The notes: generated by a model from the letters alone, not told the origin. 64,000 nt of DNA from Methanobrevibacter arboriphilus JCM 13429 = DSM 1125 (GCF_002072215.1 NZ_JXMW01000001.1:62001-126000), one strand, 5' to 3'; shown: positions 39,291-50,522, counted from the stretch's first letter. Numbers and translations are program-made.

Positions 39291-39929
39291 TTAAATCACC
39301 CTCACTACTGAACCCATTGTTGTTTTAACAAACATGGATTTAACTTGGTTTCTTCCTTTCTCTAAATTGCGGTCTAAGACTGTGAGAATTGCCTCGATAT
39401 TTTCAGCTATTTGCTCGTCACTCATATCTTGAGTTCCGACTAAAGTTTGAATGCTTGGCTGGTCTTTAACACCTATTTTAACAGTAGTTCGTAACCTTTT
39501 AATTAAAGGTTCTGCTTTAGCATTAGCAGGAACTGGTTTAGGCATTTTTTTCCTTGGACCTAAAACTGGTCCTAAGAATCTACCAACAAGTGGCATCATA
39601 TCAGCTTGAGCAACGAAAAAGTCATGTGCATTAGCTACTTTTTTAGCTTGCTTTCTGTCTTTTCCATACTCTTCTAAATCTGCTTTAGTCACAACAAGAT
39701 CGATACCAGCATTTTTAGCTTGAACTGCTAATTCCCCATCTGCGATAAAGCCTATTTTAACATCTTTACCACGTCCATTAGGGAGAGCAACTTCTTCATC
39801 AAACCGATTTTCTGGTTTTTTGACATCCAAATCTTTGATGTTAATAATAACATCAATAGATTGTGTGAAGTTTCTCGGCTTAGACTCATCTTTTGCCTTC
39901 TTCACCGCTTCCATAATCTCTTGTGTCAT
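39291..39929 (-). CDS. rpl1: Ribosomal protein L1
   Basis: A 212-residue L1 protein (motif [14 protein letters not shown], domain II, and a C-terminus ending [12 protein letters not shown]). It binds the 23S L1 stalk and, in methanogens, represses its own mRNA. The RNA hairpin for this lies inside the first 25 codons (39865-39905). GGAGGATTT precedes the ATG. Confidence 0.97.
   Translation of the reverse strand: MTQEIMEAVKKAKDESKPRNFTQSIDVIINIKDLDVKKPENRFDEEVALPNGRGKDVKIGFIADGELAVQAKNAGIDLVVTKADLEEYGKDRKQAKKVANAHDFFVAQADMMPLVGRFLGPVLGPRKKMPKPVPANAKAEPLIKRLRTTVKIGVKDQPSIQTLVGTQDMSDEQIAENIEAILTVLDRNLEKGRNQVKSMFVKTTMGSVVRVI
39865..39905 (-). promoter_or_regulatory. L1 autoregulatory mRNA site inside rpl1
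   Basis: In the rpl1 mRNA, GUGAAG (39905-39900) pairs with CUUCAC (39870-39865), and GGC pairs with GCC further in; the intervening AGAAAC on the 3' side matches the L1-binding internal loop. This layout (GUGAAG-AGGC with AGCCGAGAAACUUCAC) corresponds to the regulatory site known from Methanococcus L1 mRNA, which also lies about 30 nt after the start codon. L1 binding here would shut off L1-L10-L12 translation. Confidence 0.8.
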
Positions 39930-40198
39930 ATAAATCCTCCATGAACTTTAAGTCCATTATTGGATATTTTTTGGCTTCATGATCAACTGAAAATCAATAA
40001 AATTCTAGTAATTAACTTAAATATAATTAAATACATAATATATTGATTTAATCAATTGTATGAACTTAATGTATCAATCACTAAAAATATTAAAATATTA
40101 AAAATTAAAATTATATAGCAATATCATCTACATTTAATAATTTAAAAATATAATTTAAAAGCTAACTTAAAAGCTTAATAAATTAAAAAACTAATTGA

Positions 40199-40681
40199 TT
40201 ATTCTACAAGAATACTATCATATTCCCCAGCATCAACAGCTTTTTGTGCTTCTCTTGGGTCTTTACCATCTACAGTAATTCCCATACTTACACAAGTCCC
40301 CATTACTTCTTTAGCACCATGTTTATAATCATTAGCTAAAATTGTATCGAACTTCATTCTAGCTATTTTTAAAGCTTGTTCAACTGATAAATCAGCAACT
40401 TTGTCTAAACCTGGGTCTTGAGAAGCTTTTTCGAGTTTTAACTCATCCATAATAAGGGCTGTAGTTGGCGGAGTACCAATTTCTATTTCAAAATCTTTAG
40501 TATCACTATCAATAATTACTTTAACTGGTACTTTCATCCCTTCAAAATCAGCACTTTTTTTGTTAATTTCCTCAACAACTTGCATCATATTAATTCCGAA
40601 AGGACCTATAGCTGGACCAAGAGGTGGTCCTGGAGTTGCACTTCCTCCTTCTATAAGAATTTCAACAGTATCTTTAGCCAT
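40199..40681 (-). CDS. rpl11: Ribosomal protein L11
   Basis: A 160-residue L11 with the N-terminal domain ([18 protein letters not shown]) and the rRNA-binding C-terminal domain. It starts with a TAATG overlap on the spt5 stop, so the two are translationally coupled. It is the base of the GTPase stalk. Confidence 0.97.
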   Translation of the reverse strand: MAKDTVEILIEGGSATPGPPLGPAIGPFGINMMQVVEEINKKSADFEGMKVPVKVIIDSDTKDFEIEIGTPPTTALIMDELKLEKASQDPGLDKVADLSVEQALKIARMKFDTILANDYKHGAKEVMGTCVSMGITVDGKDPREAQKAVDAGEYDSILVE

Positions 40682-41169
40682 TAGTCAGCCTCCTTTTGTA
40701 TAATTCTAATTTGATCTCCTTTAACAGTTACAGGAATTGGAACCGCAGCTTCGATTAGCTCAAGAACAACTTCTTCACGAGATTCATCAATACGAACCAC
40801 TTTAGCCCTTTCTCCTTTGAAAGGACCGGATATAAGCTCTACAATACTTCCTTTTTGAATAGAAGATATAATAGGCTCAGGATTTAGGAATTTTTTAACT
40901 TCTTCAAAAGATACCATATTAGCATTAGCTGCACTTCTTGAGCTGCTTTCAACAATACCTCTTAAATGAGGTATTTTAAATGCAGGATTTTGCATATCAA
41001 TCTTAGTCGAAGACTCTACTAATATATAACCTTTCAAAGATTCAGGTACGAGAATAGCTCCTAAACCAATACCACTGTCTTTTGATTTTCTAGCTAACAT
41101 CCTAGCCACATTTCTCTCTTGACCTGTTGCTGTCTTAAGAGCATATATGGAATTTTTATGATCTTCCAT
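40681..41169 (-). CDS. spt5: Transcription elongation factor Spt5
   Basis: A 162-residue NusG-like Spt5: an NGN domain ([18 protein letters not shown]) and a KOW motif ([19 protein letters not shown]). It clamps RNA polymerase and links it to ribosomes. Start set at ATG 41169 with AGGTG upstream; the frame extends to GTG 41181 but that codon overlaps the motif. It precedes rpl11 in the conserved secE-spt5-L11 order. Confidence 0.95.
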   Translation of the reverse strand: MEDHKNSIYALKTATGQERNVARMLARKSKDSGIGLGAILVPESLKGYILVESSTKIDMQNPAFKIPHLRGIVESSSRSAANANMVSFEEVKKFLNPEPIISSIQKGSIVELISGPFKGERAKVVRIDESREEVVLELIEAAVPIPVTVKGDQIRIIQKEAD

Positions 41170-41697
41170 TTTAAAATACACCTATACAAATTAAAATTTC
41201 GTCTATTTATCTATTAAAGATTAAAGATAAAATTAATACAAATAATACACTATTAATACTATCTAATTAAAGTTAAAAACATTTAATCAATTATATAATG
41301 ATTTATAACATATAAACAAATTTTTTAAAATTCTATAATAATATTAAAATTAGATTATATTATTTATATTAATTCTATATTTATATTATTCAAGTATTTA
41401 AAGTTTTCAAAATTAAAACAAATATTTGAAAATTATTTATTAAAACTATGTATTAAGATTAATTCATTTGATTAAATTAATATTAAATTAATATTTAATT
41501 AATATTTAATTAATAATATTAATATAGTTAATTATAATATCAAATAATTTTAATATTATAAATAATTAATTAAATTGCATTAAATTACCAAAGAATAAGA
41601 ATTATTAAACAAGAATCATTAAATAAAATCATTAAATAGAATTATTAAATAAAGACTATAAATAAATATTGAATAATCACCAAATTCCATATAACCT
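41170..41697. other. Intergenic region, secE to spt5
   Basis: A 530-bp AT-rich gap between two genes that are adjacent in most archaea. No open frame or RNA visible. Confidence 0.5.
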
Positions 41698-41877
41698 TTA
41701 TATTCCTATTAATTGGAAAATTAAAACTATTATAAAACCAATAACCCCGATAATAAGTATACCTATAGCTGTTACTTTTGAAAAATTGACATATTCCTCT
41801 TTACTTGGTTTTTTAGATACCTTCAATACTCTTTTACATTCTTTGAAAAAACGATTCACTGATCCTTGAAAACTCAT
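41698..41877 (-). CDS. secE: SecE (Sec61 gamma) protein translocase subunit
   Basis: A 59-residue tail-anchored protein: an amphipathic N-terminal part (FFKECKRVLKVSKKPSKEEY) and one membrane helix (VTAIGILIIGVIGFIIVLIF). This is the archaeal SecE/Sec61-gamma pattern, and it lies between ftsZ and spt5, its conserved place. AGGGGAT precedes the ATG. Confidence 0.93.
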   Translation of the reverse strand: MSFQGSVNRFFKECKRVLKVSKKPSKEEYVNFSKVTAIGILIIGVIGFIIVLIFQLIGI

Positions 41878-42628
41878 TGAAATCCCCTATTCTTTAAATA
41901 AGGTTATGATTTAATACTAATAAATATAAAAACCTTATAATAAACTTATTAATAAGTTTAATATTTTTAAAATTGTTATGTTAATGATCAATTTACTGAT
42001 AATCTCTTAATTGACTATATAACTATTTATTCTTAATTATATGTTATTACTATTAGATAAATAATAATATTTAAATTAATTATTTAAAAATATTATATGA
42101 TAAAAATTATGATATGATAAAGATTATGATAACTAATATTATAATCAATATTGGTTATTATAATTAATCACTAATTAATTGTTAAGTATTTATAATAATA
42201 TTATAATTATAATTCTATATTTATAAACTTTTGGTATGAATGTGCAAAAATTTGATATTAGTTTGTGTTATAATATTAGATTAATTACAATATTATATAT
42301 TATAATCTAAAATAAATCAAAACAAAAATAATAGAATACCCTAAAACAATAAAATACACTAATAAAAATATAAATAAATTATGATGAAATAAAAATATTC
42401 ATCATAAATTATCAGAAATCATCAAAATAATTCATCAAAATCATAAGGATAATTCATCAAAGAAAATAAACGATGGGATTAGCTATATTATTGAAAAACT
42501 ATCTAAAAAATTTTAATTTAAGATAAATAAAGATTAAATAATTTGATAAATAAAGATTGAATAGTCTGATAAATAAAGATTAAATAATTTGAGATAAATA
42601 AAGATTAAGTCTCAAAATGAATTGATAT
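41878..42628. other. Intergenic region of 750 bp, no gene
   Basis: AT-rich spacer between the ftsZ stop and secE. Short direct repeats of GATAAATAAAGATTAAATA are seen at 42520-42610, just after ftsZ. Nothing else is supported. Confidence 0.5.
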
Positions 42629-43774
42629 TTAGAACGTTCCATCAATAAAATCATCTAAAGGATCAGATTCAACTTCAGAAGGCATATTATCCATATCAGC
42701 TACATCAATTTTTTCGATAGCTCTTTCACTATATTCATCTTGAGTTTTGACTCCAGAAACAACAATTGTTGTTCTAACCATATTTTGTAGGTCTTCATCA
42801 ATCTGAACACCCCAAATAACATTTGCTTCTGGATCTAATTTATCAGCAACAATTTGAACAATCTTCTCAGATTCATGTAAAGTTAAGTCTGAACTACCAG
42901 ATATATTAATTAATGCACCTTTAGCATCTGAAATATCTAAATCAAGTAAAGGACTGTTTAGAGCTTCATGGACAGATTCTAATGCTCTATCTCCAGATTC
43001 AGATTCACCCATACCAATCATAGCCATACCAGAACCTTGCATAATACTTCTAATATCAGCAAAATCAAGGTTAACTAAACTTTTCTTAGTAATTAACTCA
43101 GTAATACCTTTTACAGCTCGACCTAAGATTTCATCAGAAACCATAAATGCTTTGTTTAGAGGAAGATTAGGAGCTACTTCTAATAATTTATCATTAGGAA
43201 TTATTATAACAGTATCTGCATTATTTTTAAGTTTTTCTAAACCTTTCTCAGCATTTTCTCTTCTTTTAATACCTTCTGCTGAAAATGGCATAGTAGCTAC
43301 AGCAACAGTTAAAGCACCTGCTTTTTTAGCTAATTTTGAGATAACTGGAGCAGAACCAGTACCAGTTCCTCCACCAAGACCACATGTAACAAAAACCATG
43401 TCAGATCCTTCGAGTTCATCTCTTATTTCATCTTCGCTTTCTTCAGCACATTCTTCTCCAACATCAGGATCTCCACCAGCACCTAAACCATGACAAGTTT
43501 TCTTACCTAAAAGTAGTTTTTTGGTAGATTGACTATAAAATAGATCTTGAGCATCAGTATTAACAGTCACTGTTTCTGCTCCATCAATACCAATTTCATT
43601 TAATCTAGATACAGTATTATTACCAGCACCACCAGCACCAATTACGAAAATTCTAGCACGACTTTTATCAATCATGTCAAGTAATTCATCATCTAGGTCT
43701 GCTGAAATTCTTGTTGGAATCTGTTTTTCCATTCTCTTTTCAGAATCTTTGATTGCATCATTTAAAAATTTCAC
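42629..43774 (-). CDS. ftsZ: FtsZ cell division GTPase
   Basis: A 381-residue FtsZ; tubulin signature GGGTGTG at 134-140, nucleotide-binding GAGGAGNN at 46-53, and the T7 synergy loop region ([11 protein letters not shown]). GTG start at 43774. It forms the division ring. The ftsZ-secE-spt5-L11 order is a known archaeal arrangement. Confidence 0.97.
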   Translation of the reverse strand: MKFLNDAIKDSEKRMEKQIPTRISADLDDELLDMIDKSRARIFVIGAGGAGNNTVSRLNEIGIDGAETVTVNTDAQDLFYSQSTKKLLLGKKTCHGLGAGGDPDVGEECAEESEDEIRDELEGSDMVFVTCGLGGGTGTGSAPVISKLAKKAGALTVAVATMPFSAEGIKRRENAEKGLEKLKNNADTVIIIPNDKLLEVAPNLPLNKAFMVSDEILGRAVKGITELITKKSLVNLDFADIRSIMQGSGMAMIGMGESESGDRALESVHEALNSPLLDLDISDAKGALINISGSSDLTLHESEKIVQIVADKLDPEANVIWGVQIDEDLQNMVRTTIVVSGVKTQDEYSERAIEKIDVADMDNMPSEVESDPLDDFIDGTF

Positions 43775-44286
43775 TTACTAACCCCACATTAATAAAAATT
43801 AAAACATATAATTTATAAATTATAATTTTAATTTATTTTATGTTAATTGATTTGTAATAAGTTATATTTAAATGCAACGGTAAAAATCTCAGAAATCTGA
43901 AAATTAGATAGTAATTTAACATAAAAATCTAAAATTCAAATATTTATAAGACTATAATTAGATAAAAATTTTAATTGTAATTTAATCATAAAATCAAATG
44001 AGAAATTAAAATGAAATTATTACTATTAGTAAATATATCTTTAGTAAGAAAAAATATCTATGAAAAACTTTTATTAAACTAATTAATAATCATATTAAAT
44101 CTATAAATTTAAAATTAATAAAAATAATTAATAAAAATAAATAAAAATAAATAAAAATATAATAAAAATATAAGAATAAAAAGATAAAGAAATTATAAAA
44201 ATAAGAATTATAAAGATAGAAATAAGCCAAAAATAGAAATATTAATAGAAATAATTATAATCTAACATTGAAACATACAAAATGTA
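43775..44286. other. Intergenic region, no gene
   Basis: AT-rich spacer upstream of ftsZ. A short inverted repeat TCAGA-AA-TCTGA lies at 43889-43900, 115 bp before ftsZ. No other feature. Confidence 0.45.
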
Positions 44287-44868
44287 TTAATCTATTGGCA
44301 TAGCTATTATTTCATGGATTCTCATATCAAAAACATTGGTCATATTAGCAGGAGTAATAATAGCAGCAGAATCTGCACCATTTGCTCTTCCACCAATAGC
44401 TAATATTTTTTCTTCAACTGGAATAAGACCAGCATCAGCTAACATGATACTTATCTCTCCACAAACTTTTATTCCTTGTGAAAACATTCTAAATGTTTCA
44501 GATATAATTTCAACAGGAGTTACTCCGCCAAATTTATTTGAAATTCCTCTTCCAACACCACTAAAAGCATGAGACCCTGCAAATGTAATTATTCCTTTTT
44601 CTTCCAATTTTTTCCTAGTTTTAGAACTTATTTCTAATTTATTCTTCTCTTTAAAACCTGCATGATGAGTTACATTAACAATAGTAATTTTATCATTGAT
44701 CCCTACATCTTCAAGAGCTTTAAAAAGCTTAAGTGCAGTTTCACCAGAAACAGAAGCTATAGCAACATATTTAATATCTGAATCTACCAATCTTTCTTTA
44801 ACAAGATTAATTAAATCATCCGTATTCTCATTGCCAGGTTTTTCGAAATATTTTATTAATTTATCCAT
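44287..44868 (-). CDS. Pyruvate kinase alpha/beta-domain protein
   Basis: A 193-residue protein consisting of one pyruvate-kinase C-terminal-like domain (VAIASVSGETALKLFKAL at the start, then HAFSGVGRGISNKFGG). It is found as a stand-alone protein in methanogens with no defined role; without the catalytic barrel it cannot be a pyruvate kinase, and regulatory or nucleotide-binding function is a guess. GGAGGGA precedes the ATG. It is divergent from comA. Confidence 0.82.
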   Translation of the reverse strand: MDKLIKYFEKPGNENTDDLINLVKERLVDSDIKYVAIASVSGETALKLFKALEDVGINDKITIVNVTHHAGFKEKNKLEISSKTRKKLEEKGIITFAGSHAFSGVGRGISNKFGGVTPVEIISETFRMFSQGIKVCGEISIMLADAGLIPVEEKILAIGGRANGADSAAIITPANMTNVFDMRIHEIIAMPID

Positions 44869-45185
44869 AAAAATCCCTCCAAAACTAATTTTATCAAAAT
44901 TCTCAAAAAATTTCTAAATAAATTCCTAAATAACTAAATAAACTACTAAATAAATTCCATTTTAAATAATTATATCGATTATAATATTGATATTATATTA
45001 ATTATTAATGTTGATTATAATTTAATTATCTATTATAATCTATATTTAATAACTTATTTAAATTAATAGTCTATTTAATTAAATAAATTTTAAATTAAAT
45101 AATCTACAAAAAAAGCATGATTGCAAAAAAATAAAAATTATAAAGAACAAAATGAAAATATTATAAATTCGTAAAAAGTGATTAT
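44869..45185. other. Divergent promoter region, no gene
   Basis: AT-rich region between two genes read away from each other, so it must hold both promoters; several TATA-like stretches occur and none stands out. Confidence 0.45.
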
Positions 45186-45959
45186 ATGAAATGTTTTGAA
45201 TTTTTACTTCCATCAAGAGAAAAAAAACCTAGAAAAAAAGGATTTACCATGGTCTTAGATAAAGGACTTGGTTTAAAAACTGCAAAAAGTTTAATGGAGA
45301 TATCAGGAGAATACATTGATTTTTTAAAGTTTGGATGGGGAACAATAATCGTTCATGATAAGGAAATAATTAAAAGAAAAATAGAAATGTATAAGTCATT
45401 TGAAATAACTCCTTATACAGGAGGAACACTTTTTGAAATAGCTTATATAAACAATAAAGTTCCTGAATTTTTTAAAGAATCAAAAGAAATAGGTTTTGAA
45501 GCTATCGAAATATCTGATGGATCAACTGATATGACAAAAAATGAAAAGCTTAATTTCATATCAGAAGCCAAAGAAAAAGGTTTTTATGTTTTATCTGAAG
45601 TAGGTAAAAAAGATCCTGAAGCAGATGCATCAATTACTATGGAAAAAAGAATAGAATTAGTAAATGCAGAATTGAAAGCAGGATCAGATATGGTAATCAT
45701 AGAAGCACGAGAAGGTGGAAAAAACATTGGAATCTATGATGAAAAAGGAAATGCAAAAGAAGAAGAAGTTGACTATCTTCTAAGACATGTTCCTAAAGAA
45801 AAAATTATATGGGAAGCTCCAAATAAAGATCAGCAAGTTTACTTTATACTTAAACTTGGCAAAGAAACGAATCTTGGAAATATCTCAACAGATGACATAA
45901 CTTCTCTTGAAACTATTAGAAGAGGGCTCAGGGGAGATACAATAAATAAAATAAAGTAA
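45186..45959 (+). CDS. comA: Phosphosulfolactate synthase (ComA)
   Basis: A 257-residue (beta/alpha)8 enzyme that adds sulfite to phosphoenolpyruvate, first step of coenzyme M synthesis. Motifs: MVLDKGLGLK, DFLKFGWGT, EISDGSTDM and VIIEAREGGKNIGIYD. GTGATTAT precedes the ATG. Next to it is the CofE-like gene. Confidence 0.95.
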   Translation: MKCFEFLLPSREKKPRKKGFTMVLDKGLGLKTAKSLMEISGEYIDFLKFGWGTIIVHDKEIIKRKIEMYKSFEITPYTGGTLFEIAYINNKVPEFFKESKEIGFEAIEISDGSTDMTKNEKLNFISEAKEKGFYVLSEVGKKDPEADASITMEKRIELVNAELKAGSDMVIIEAREGGKNIGIYDEKGNAKEEEVDYLLRHVPKEKIIWEAPNKDQQVYFILKLGKETNLGNISTDDITSLETIRRGLRGDTINKIK

Positions 45960-45989
45960 AACTATATAAAATGATATGAAATAATATAA

Positions 45990-46084
45990 AAATGATATAA
46001 AAATGATATAAAATGATATAAAATGATATAAAATGATATAAAATGATATAAAATGATATAAAATGATATAAAATGATATAAAAC
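45990..46084. repeat. 10-bp tandem repeat after comA
   Basis: The unit ATGATATAAA is repeated about nine times in perfect or near-perfect copies between comA and the next gene. Likely a slippage product; no coding frame. Confidence 0.9.
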
Positions 46085-46161
46085 ATAATATAATATAAAT
46101 AATTAATGGAATTTAATATTAGAAGAATTTAATCTTTAAAAATGTAAAAAAGCATGATTAC

Positions 46162-47085
46162 ATGAAAAAAAAGACTATAAAACCAAATTATATTCAAGGA
46201 AAAACAAAAAAAGGAATAAACTATAAATATGTCGAAAGTGGCGACTTTATTATTATCCCCATTGAAACAAGTTACATAAATGCTAATGAAAACTTAAATA
46301 AGATCATTGATCCTGTACTTAAACTAATAGAGAATGATGATTATTTAATAATAGCTGAAACTCCTGTTGCTATATCACAAGGAAGGTTAGTTGATGAAAT
46401 GGAATATGAACCAGGAATATCAGCTAAATTCTTAGCTATCATTTGGAGCAAATATATTTGGGGATATTTACTTGGGCCTCTTTTTGGAATAAAAGATAGA
46501 ACAATTAAAAACTTGAGAAGATTACCACCAGAATCAAAAAGACATAAAGAAGTGGTTTTACAATTATATGGATGGAAACATGCCTTAAAACCTGCATCAG
46601 AAGCAGGGATAGATTTAAGTAATGCTCCTGGAACTTTTGTATCATTGCTGCCTGAAAATCCTGAAAAGGTAGCTAAAGACATAGCAAAAAAAATAGAAGG
46701 AAAAACAGCGAAATCAGTGAATGTCTTAATAATAGATACTGATGCTACCTATAAAAGGGGTGAAAAATATTTTACAGGGCTTCCAATAGCTATAGATGGA
46801 ATTGATTCTAATAAAGGTGTTTTTGGATATGTTTTAGGACAATTATCTGAAAATGTTGGCTCTACTCCACTTGGAAGTTCAAAAAATATCACTGTCAAAA
46901 AAGGAATAAAAATGGCTAATATAGCTGAAAGCTACCAAAAAACTCTTTCAACAAATATGGAAACTATACATAGTGTTAAAAATATTTTAAGTAGTGATAT
47001 AGACAGTACTACTGTTGAATCTCTTGATTCTATTGTTCATACCCCAGCAGTTATAGTAAGAGAAAAGAATAAATATAACTTATAA
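46162..47085 (+). CDS. F420-0:gamma-glutamyl ligase (CofE) family protein
   Basis: A 307-residue protein of the CofE-type ligase family. It shows VESGDFIIIPIETSYI and ETPVAISQGR at the start and IDTDATYKRG, IDGIDSNKG later, following the fold that adds glutamate to F420-0. This long, membrane-adjacent paralogue group differs from typical CofE (about 250 residues), so a distinct acceptor is possible. It may be transcribed after comA. Confidence 0.8.
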   Translation: MKKKTIKPNYIQGKTKKGINYKYVESGDFIIIPIETSYINANENLNKIIDPVLKLIENDDYLIIAETPVAISQGRLVDEMEYEPGISAKFLAIIWSKYIWGYLLGPLFGIKDRTIKNLRRLPPESKRHKEVVLQLYGWKHALKPASEAGIDLSNAPGTFVSLLPENPEKVAKDIAKKIEGKTAKSVNVLIIDTDATYKRGEKYFTGLPIAIDGIDSNKGVFGYVLGQLSENVGSTPLGSSKNITVKKGIKMANIAESYQKTLSTNMETIHSVKNILSSDIDSTTVESLDSIVHTPAVIVREKNKYNL

Positions 47086-47594
47086 CATAATATATAATGC
47101 TATTAAGATAATAGTTTATGCACAGTATAACAATTAATATAAGTATTATATAATTAGTAGTATTAAAATAGTTTGATAAGATATAGTAATAATTTATAAA
47201 ATATATGTTCTTTATATAATAAAATAGATACATACTGTTTCTAGATATAAGAATGTTATTTACATGTTTTTACTAATAAAAAATATCATATTTTTATAAA
47301 TAATAAAAATAAAGAATTTTACTTATTATAGAAGCAGTTTTAAAACATAATAATATATTTTTTAACAATCTTTTAAAGACAATATTTTTTAGAAAAATAT
47401 TACGATAATTAATTTTATATTGTATGCACTACATATATATTAGTGGTATTAATAAATACCTAATTATTTTTTAAGGTGTTTAATCTCCTTTGAACACCAT
47501 ATAGTGCTAATGCATTTTATCAAATAATTTTATAAGCTTTATTTACTATGATAAAGTCATATATACAATTGTTTTTGTGGAGAGGGTTGAGTAA
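47086..47594. other. Region upstream of tfe with a small hairpin
   Basis: No gene. GGTGTT at 47475-47480 pairs with AACACC at 47493-47498 (loop 12 nt), about 100 bp before the tfe start. A TATA-like CATATATAC lies near 47560. The left part is AT-rich. Confidence 0.45.
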
Positions 47595-48116
47595 ATGTTA
47601 AATGATCCATTGGTCCAAGAATTATTAAATGAAGTTGTACAGGATGAAGAAAATATATCCATTGTTGAATGTTTAATAGATGGAACTAATACTGATGAAG
47701 AAATAGCTGAAAAAACTGAAATTAAATTAAATATCGTGCGAAAAGTGTTATATAAGCTATATGATTCAGGATTAGCTAGTTACAAAAGAAGTAAAGATCC
47801 TGAAACACAATGGTATACATATTCATGGAAATTTGATTCCAATGGAGTAAATACGCAAATTCAAGAAAAATCAGCTGATGAAATAAATAATCTAAGAGAA
47901 ATCCTAGAGATTGAAGAGAACAATATGTTTTTTGTCTGTCCAGAAGGGCATTCAAGGTTTGCATTTGATCAAGCTTCAGAAATGGGATTCATATGCCCAG
48001 AATGTGGAAATGATATCAGTTTCCAAGAAAATGATGGGATAATTAGTAGAATAAAAGAAGAAATTGCAAGCTATGAAAAAGCATACTCTATTGGTAGAAC
48101 AGAAAATGCAAAATAA
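47595..48116 (+). CDS. tfe: Transcription initiation factor TFE alpha
   Basis: A 173-residue TFE: an N-terminal winged helix (SIVECLIDGTNTDEEIAEKT, then KVLYKLYDSGLASYKRS) and a C-terminal zinc ribbon (FVCPEGHSRF, FICPECGND). It helps RNA polymerase melt promoters. GGAGAGGGTTGAGTAA precedes the ATG. Confidence 0.95.
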   Translation: MLNDPLVQELLNEVVQDEENISIVECLIDGTNTDEEIAEKTEIKLNIVRKVLYKLYDSGLASYKRSKDPETQWYTYSWKFDSNGVNTQIQEKSADEINNLREILEIEENNMFFVCPEGHSRFAFDQASEMGFICPECGNDISFQENDGIISRIKEEIASYEKAYSIGRTENAK

Positions 48117-48379
48117 TTAATGAAAAATAACTAATAAAAAATAACTAATAAAAATAATTAGTGAAATTTTTCTATTATATTTTAATTGAGTTTATTTTTA
48201 AATTATTATATATTATTTTTTATATTATTTCATATAATTTATAGTTATTAATATTTTTTATATTATTTCATATATTATAGTTATTATTTTTAATATTAAA
48301 AGCAATGTTAAATATACTAAATTTTTCTTTTAATATTAAAAGTATTATATTTTATTATTATTAATATTGGAGTGTTATT

Positions 48380-48871
48380 ATGGTAATAAAACTTTTAAAA
48401 GAAGAAGGATGTCCAGACTGGGTTATTGAACATTCTTTAGCAGTCTGGAATAAAGCTAAAGAGATATCAAAAAATTTTGATGTTAGTCAAGAGTTAATAG
48501 AAGAGGCAGCTTTACTTCATGATATTGGTAGATCTAAAACAAATGAGATTAATCATGCAATCATTGGAGCCAACTTAGCTATTGAAAATGGGTTTTCTAA
48601 TGAAGTAGCTTCTATAATTGAAAAACATGTTGGTTCAGGAATATCAAAAAAAGAAGCTGTTGAATTGGGGCTTCCAGAAAAAGATTATATCCCTAGTACT
48701 ATTGAAGAAAAGATAATTTCACATGCCGATAATCTTATACATGGTATTGAAGAAGTAGATATTGAGTTTATAATTAATAAATGGAAAAATTATCAAATAA
48801 ATAATTTAGAAGAATCAGTTGATAGATTAAAAAAAGTTCATGATGAACTAATAACTCGTTTTGAAAAATAA
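48380..48871 (+). CDS. HD-domain phosphohydrolase (TIGR00295 type)
   Basis: A 163-residue HD protein: WVIEHSLAVWNKAKEI, AALLHDIGRSKT, and HADNLIHG, giving the metal ligands H, HD and D of the family. The archaeal group is of unknown substrate (possibly nucleotide or phosphoester). GGAGTG precedes the ATG. It stands downstream of tfe by 260 bp. Confidence 0.88.
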   Translation: MVIKLLKEEGCPDWVIEHSLAVWNKAKEISKNFDVSQELIEEAALLHDIGRSKTNEINHAIIGANLAIENGFSNEVASIIEKHVGSGISKKEAVELGLPEKDYIPSTIEEKIISHADNLIHGIEEVDIEFIINKWKNYQINNLEESVDRLKKVHDELITRFEK

Positions 48872-49038
48872 TATAAAAAATAATAATAATATTAATAATA
48901 TTAATACGAAAAATAATACTAATACAAAAAATAATACTAATACGAAAAACAATAATATATGAAAAATAATTACCAAAATTATTAGAGATTATTAATAATT
49001 AATAAAAAAATAATTTAAAAATTATTTAAAAATAATTA

Positions 49039-49542
49039 TTAATAAACTGAAACTCTTATTACACCATTAATTTTTAAAAATTTTTTTATAATTTCTCCAG
49101 ATACATTTTCTTCAGTAATAATTGTTAATCTTGGAATTTCTTCTAGTTGGGTATCCGAAGCATAAGCTTGTCTTATACTTATGCCTTCTTCTGATATTAT
49201 CTTGGTAGCATTAGCAAGTATTCCTGTATTTTCCTCACCAACTTCTATTTCTATGACCCCTAGTCCAAGATTTTTAGCTATGTTCTTAAGTAGTGTTCCA
49301 GCAGGAAAAATATTTTCAAAAATATTTGAAAGTTTTTCGTCATTTAAAATAAAATCAACAGTTAATTTTATAGCTTTTCTATCTACATTTGCAGCCTTAG
49401 CTAAAGCTACATCACTTATTTTAAGATCTCCACAATAAATCTTATGATCTTTACCTACTCTAAGACCTAATTCTATCATCTTACTTGCAACATTCATACG
49501 TGCAGGATACTTCTCAAATTTATACTTCAATGATTCCCACAT
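49039..49542 (-). CDS. ACT-domain regulator (COG2061-like)
   Basis: A 167-residue protein with an N-terminal helix-turn-helix-like part (ALAKAANVDRKAIKLTVDFIL) and a C-terminal ACT domain (IEIEVGEENTGILANATKIISEEGISI). The family is annotated as a predicted allosteric regulator of homoserine dehydrogenase, without proof. Start set at ATG 49542 (MWESLKYKFEKYPAR), matching family starts; GTG 49554 lies in frame. Confidence 0.82.
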   Translation of the reverse strand: MWESLKYKFEKYPARMNVASKMIELGLRVGKDHKIYCGDLKISDVALAKAANVDRKAIKLTVDFILNDEKLSNIFENIFPAGTLLKNIAKNLGLGVIEIEVGEENTGILANATKIISEEGISIRQAYASDTQLEEIPRLTIITEENVSGEIIKKFLKINGVIRVSVY

Positions 49543-50106
49543 TTTATAAACCACAAATTAGTTTAGTTATATTTTTACTATTAATTTATTTTTAAAAATT
49601 ATTATATTTATATATACTCTACTTTTCCTTGCTTTTTAATCATATAATATATTTTCAATATTATAATATATTGGAAAAACATCTTAATATATTATGATGA
49701 TTAGTCATTAGATACTATAATAATTATTAATTAACAAATTCATTTAATATTATAATAATTATCAATAATCTATTTATTAGATATTACAACTATCAATCAT
49801 TAAATATTATAATCATTATTTAAAACTAAGTTAATTAGTAAAAATATAACTAAAAGCTTATAGAATTAAAAAGCTATGAAATTAGAAAATTATAGAATTA
49901 TAATTCTAATAGAAACCACATTTTCAAAACTAAAATACAATTTAGAGAAAAAACAAGGAAAAATACAATTTAGAAGTTATATACTAAATAAAAAAACAGA
50001 TACATAATATAAAGTAAAGATAAGGCTTAATACAGATTAAAAAGCAGACTAAAAAAATAAAGATATAAATTTTTAAATAAAAATTTTAATAATTAAAAAT
50101 AAAAAA
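49543..50106. other. Intergenic region upstream of the regulator
   Basis: About 560 bp of AT-rich DNA with repeated ATTATTAATT-like stretches. No gene or RNA seen before the tRNA. Confidence 0.5.
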
Positions 50107-50181
<75 letters not shown>

Positions 50182-50522
50182 ATATTTCTTATATCGATAT
50201 ACTCTAATTATATATAAACCTATATAATCATAAAAAATTATGTAATAAAATTAGAGCTAGACACAACATTTAGATTTCATCATATATAATATTTTCGATT
50301 TCAATTAGAAAAATATTAAAAATATTATAATTATAAATTTTTAAGATACTAACTTATATCTAAATATTATGAATCTAAATATTATGAAAAGTCTAAAAAC
50401 GAATATTATAAAAATAATATTATAAAAAATACCTAATCAAAAATAAATTTAAACCTAAAAAAGTAAAATTGCATAAAAAAATAAAGTAGACAATTAAACA
50501 GATTTAGAAAATAAAAAATTAG
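50182..50522. other. Intergenic region upstream of tRNA-Ile
   Basis: Apart from the tRNA TATA box, AT-rich DNA with no gene seen. Confidence 0.5.
50210..50218 (-). promoter_or_regulatory. TATA box of tRNA-Ile
   Basis: TTTATATA-type box on the minus strand about 30 bp before the tRNA 5' end, the usual archaeal spacing. Confidence 0.6.

Noticed and set aside
41669-41869. Plus-strand frame of 66 codons opposite secE
   Set aside because: The minus strand codes SecE with a ribosome binding site and conserved position; the plus frame is its shadow.
43152-43493. Plus-strand frame of 113 codons opposite ftsZ
   Set aside because: Shadow of the conserved FtsZ coding sequence, Pro/Ser-rich antisense product.
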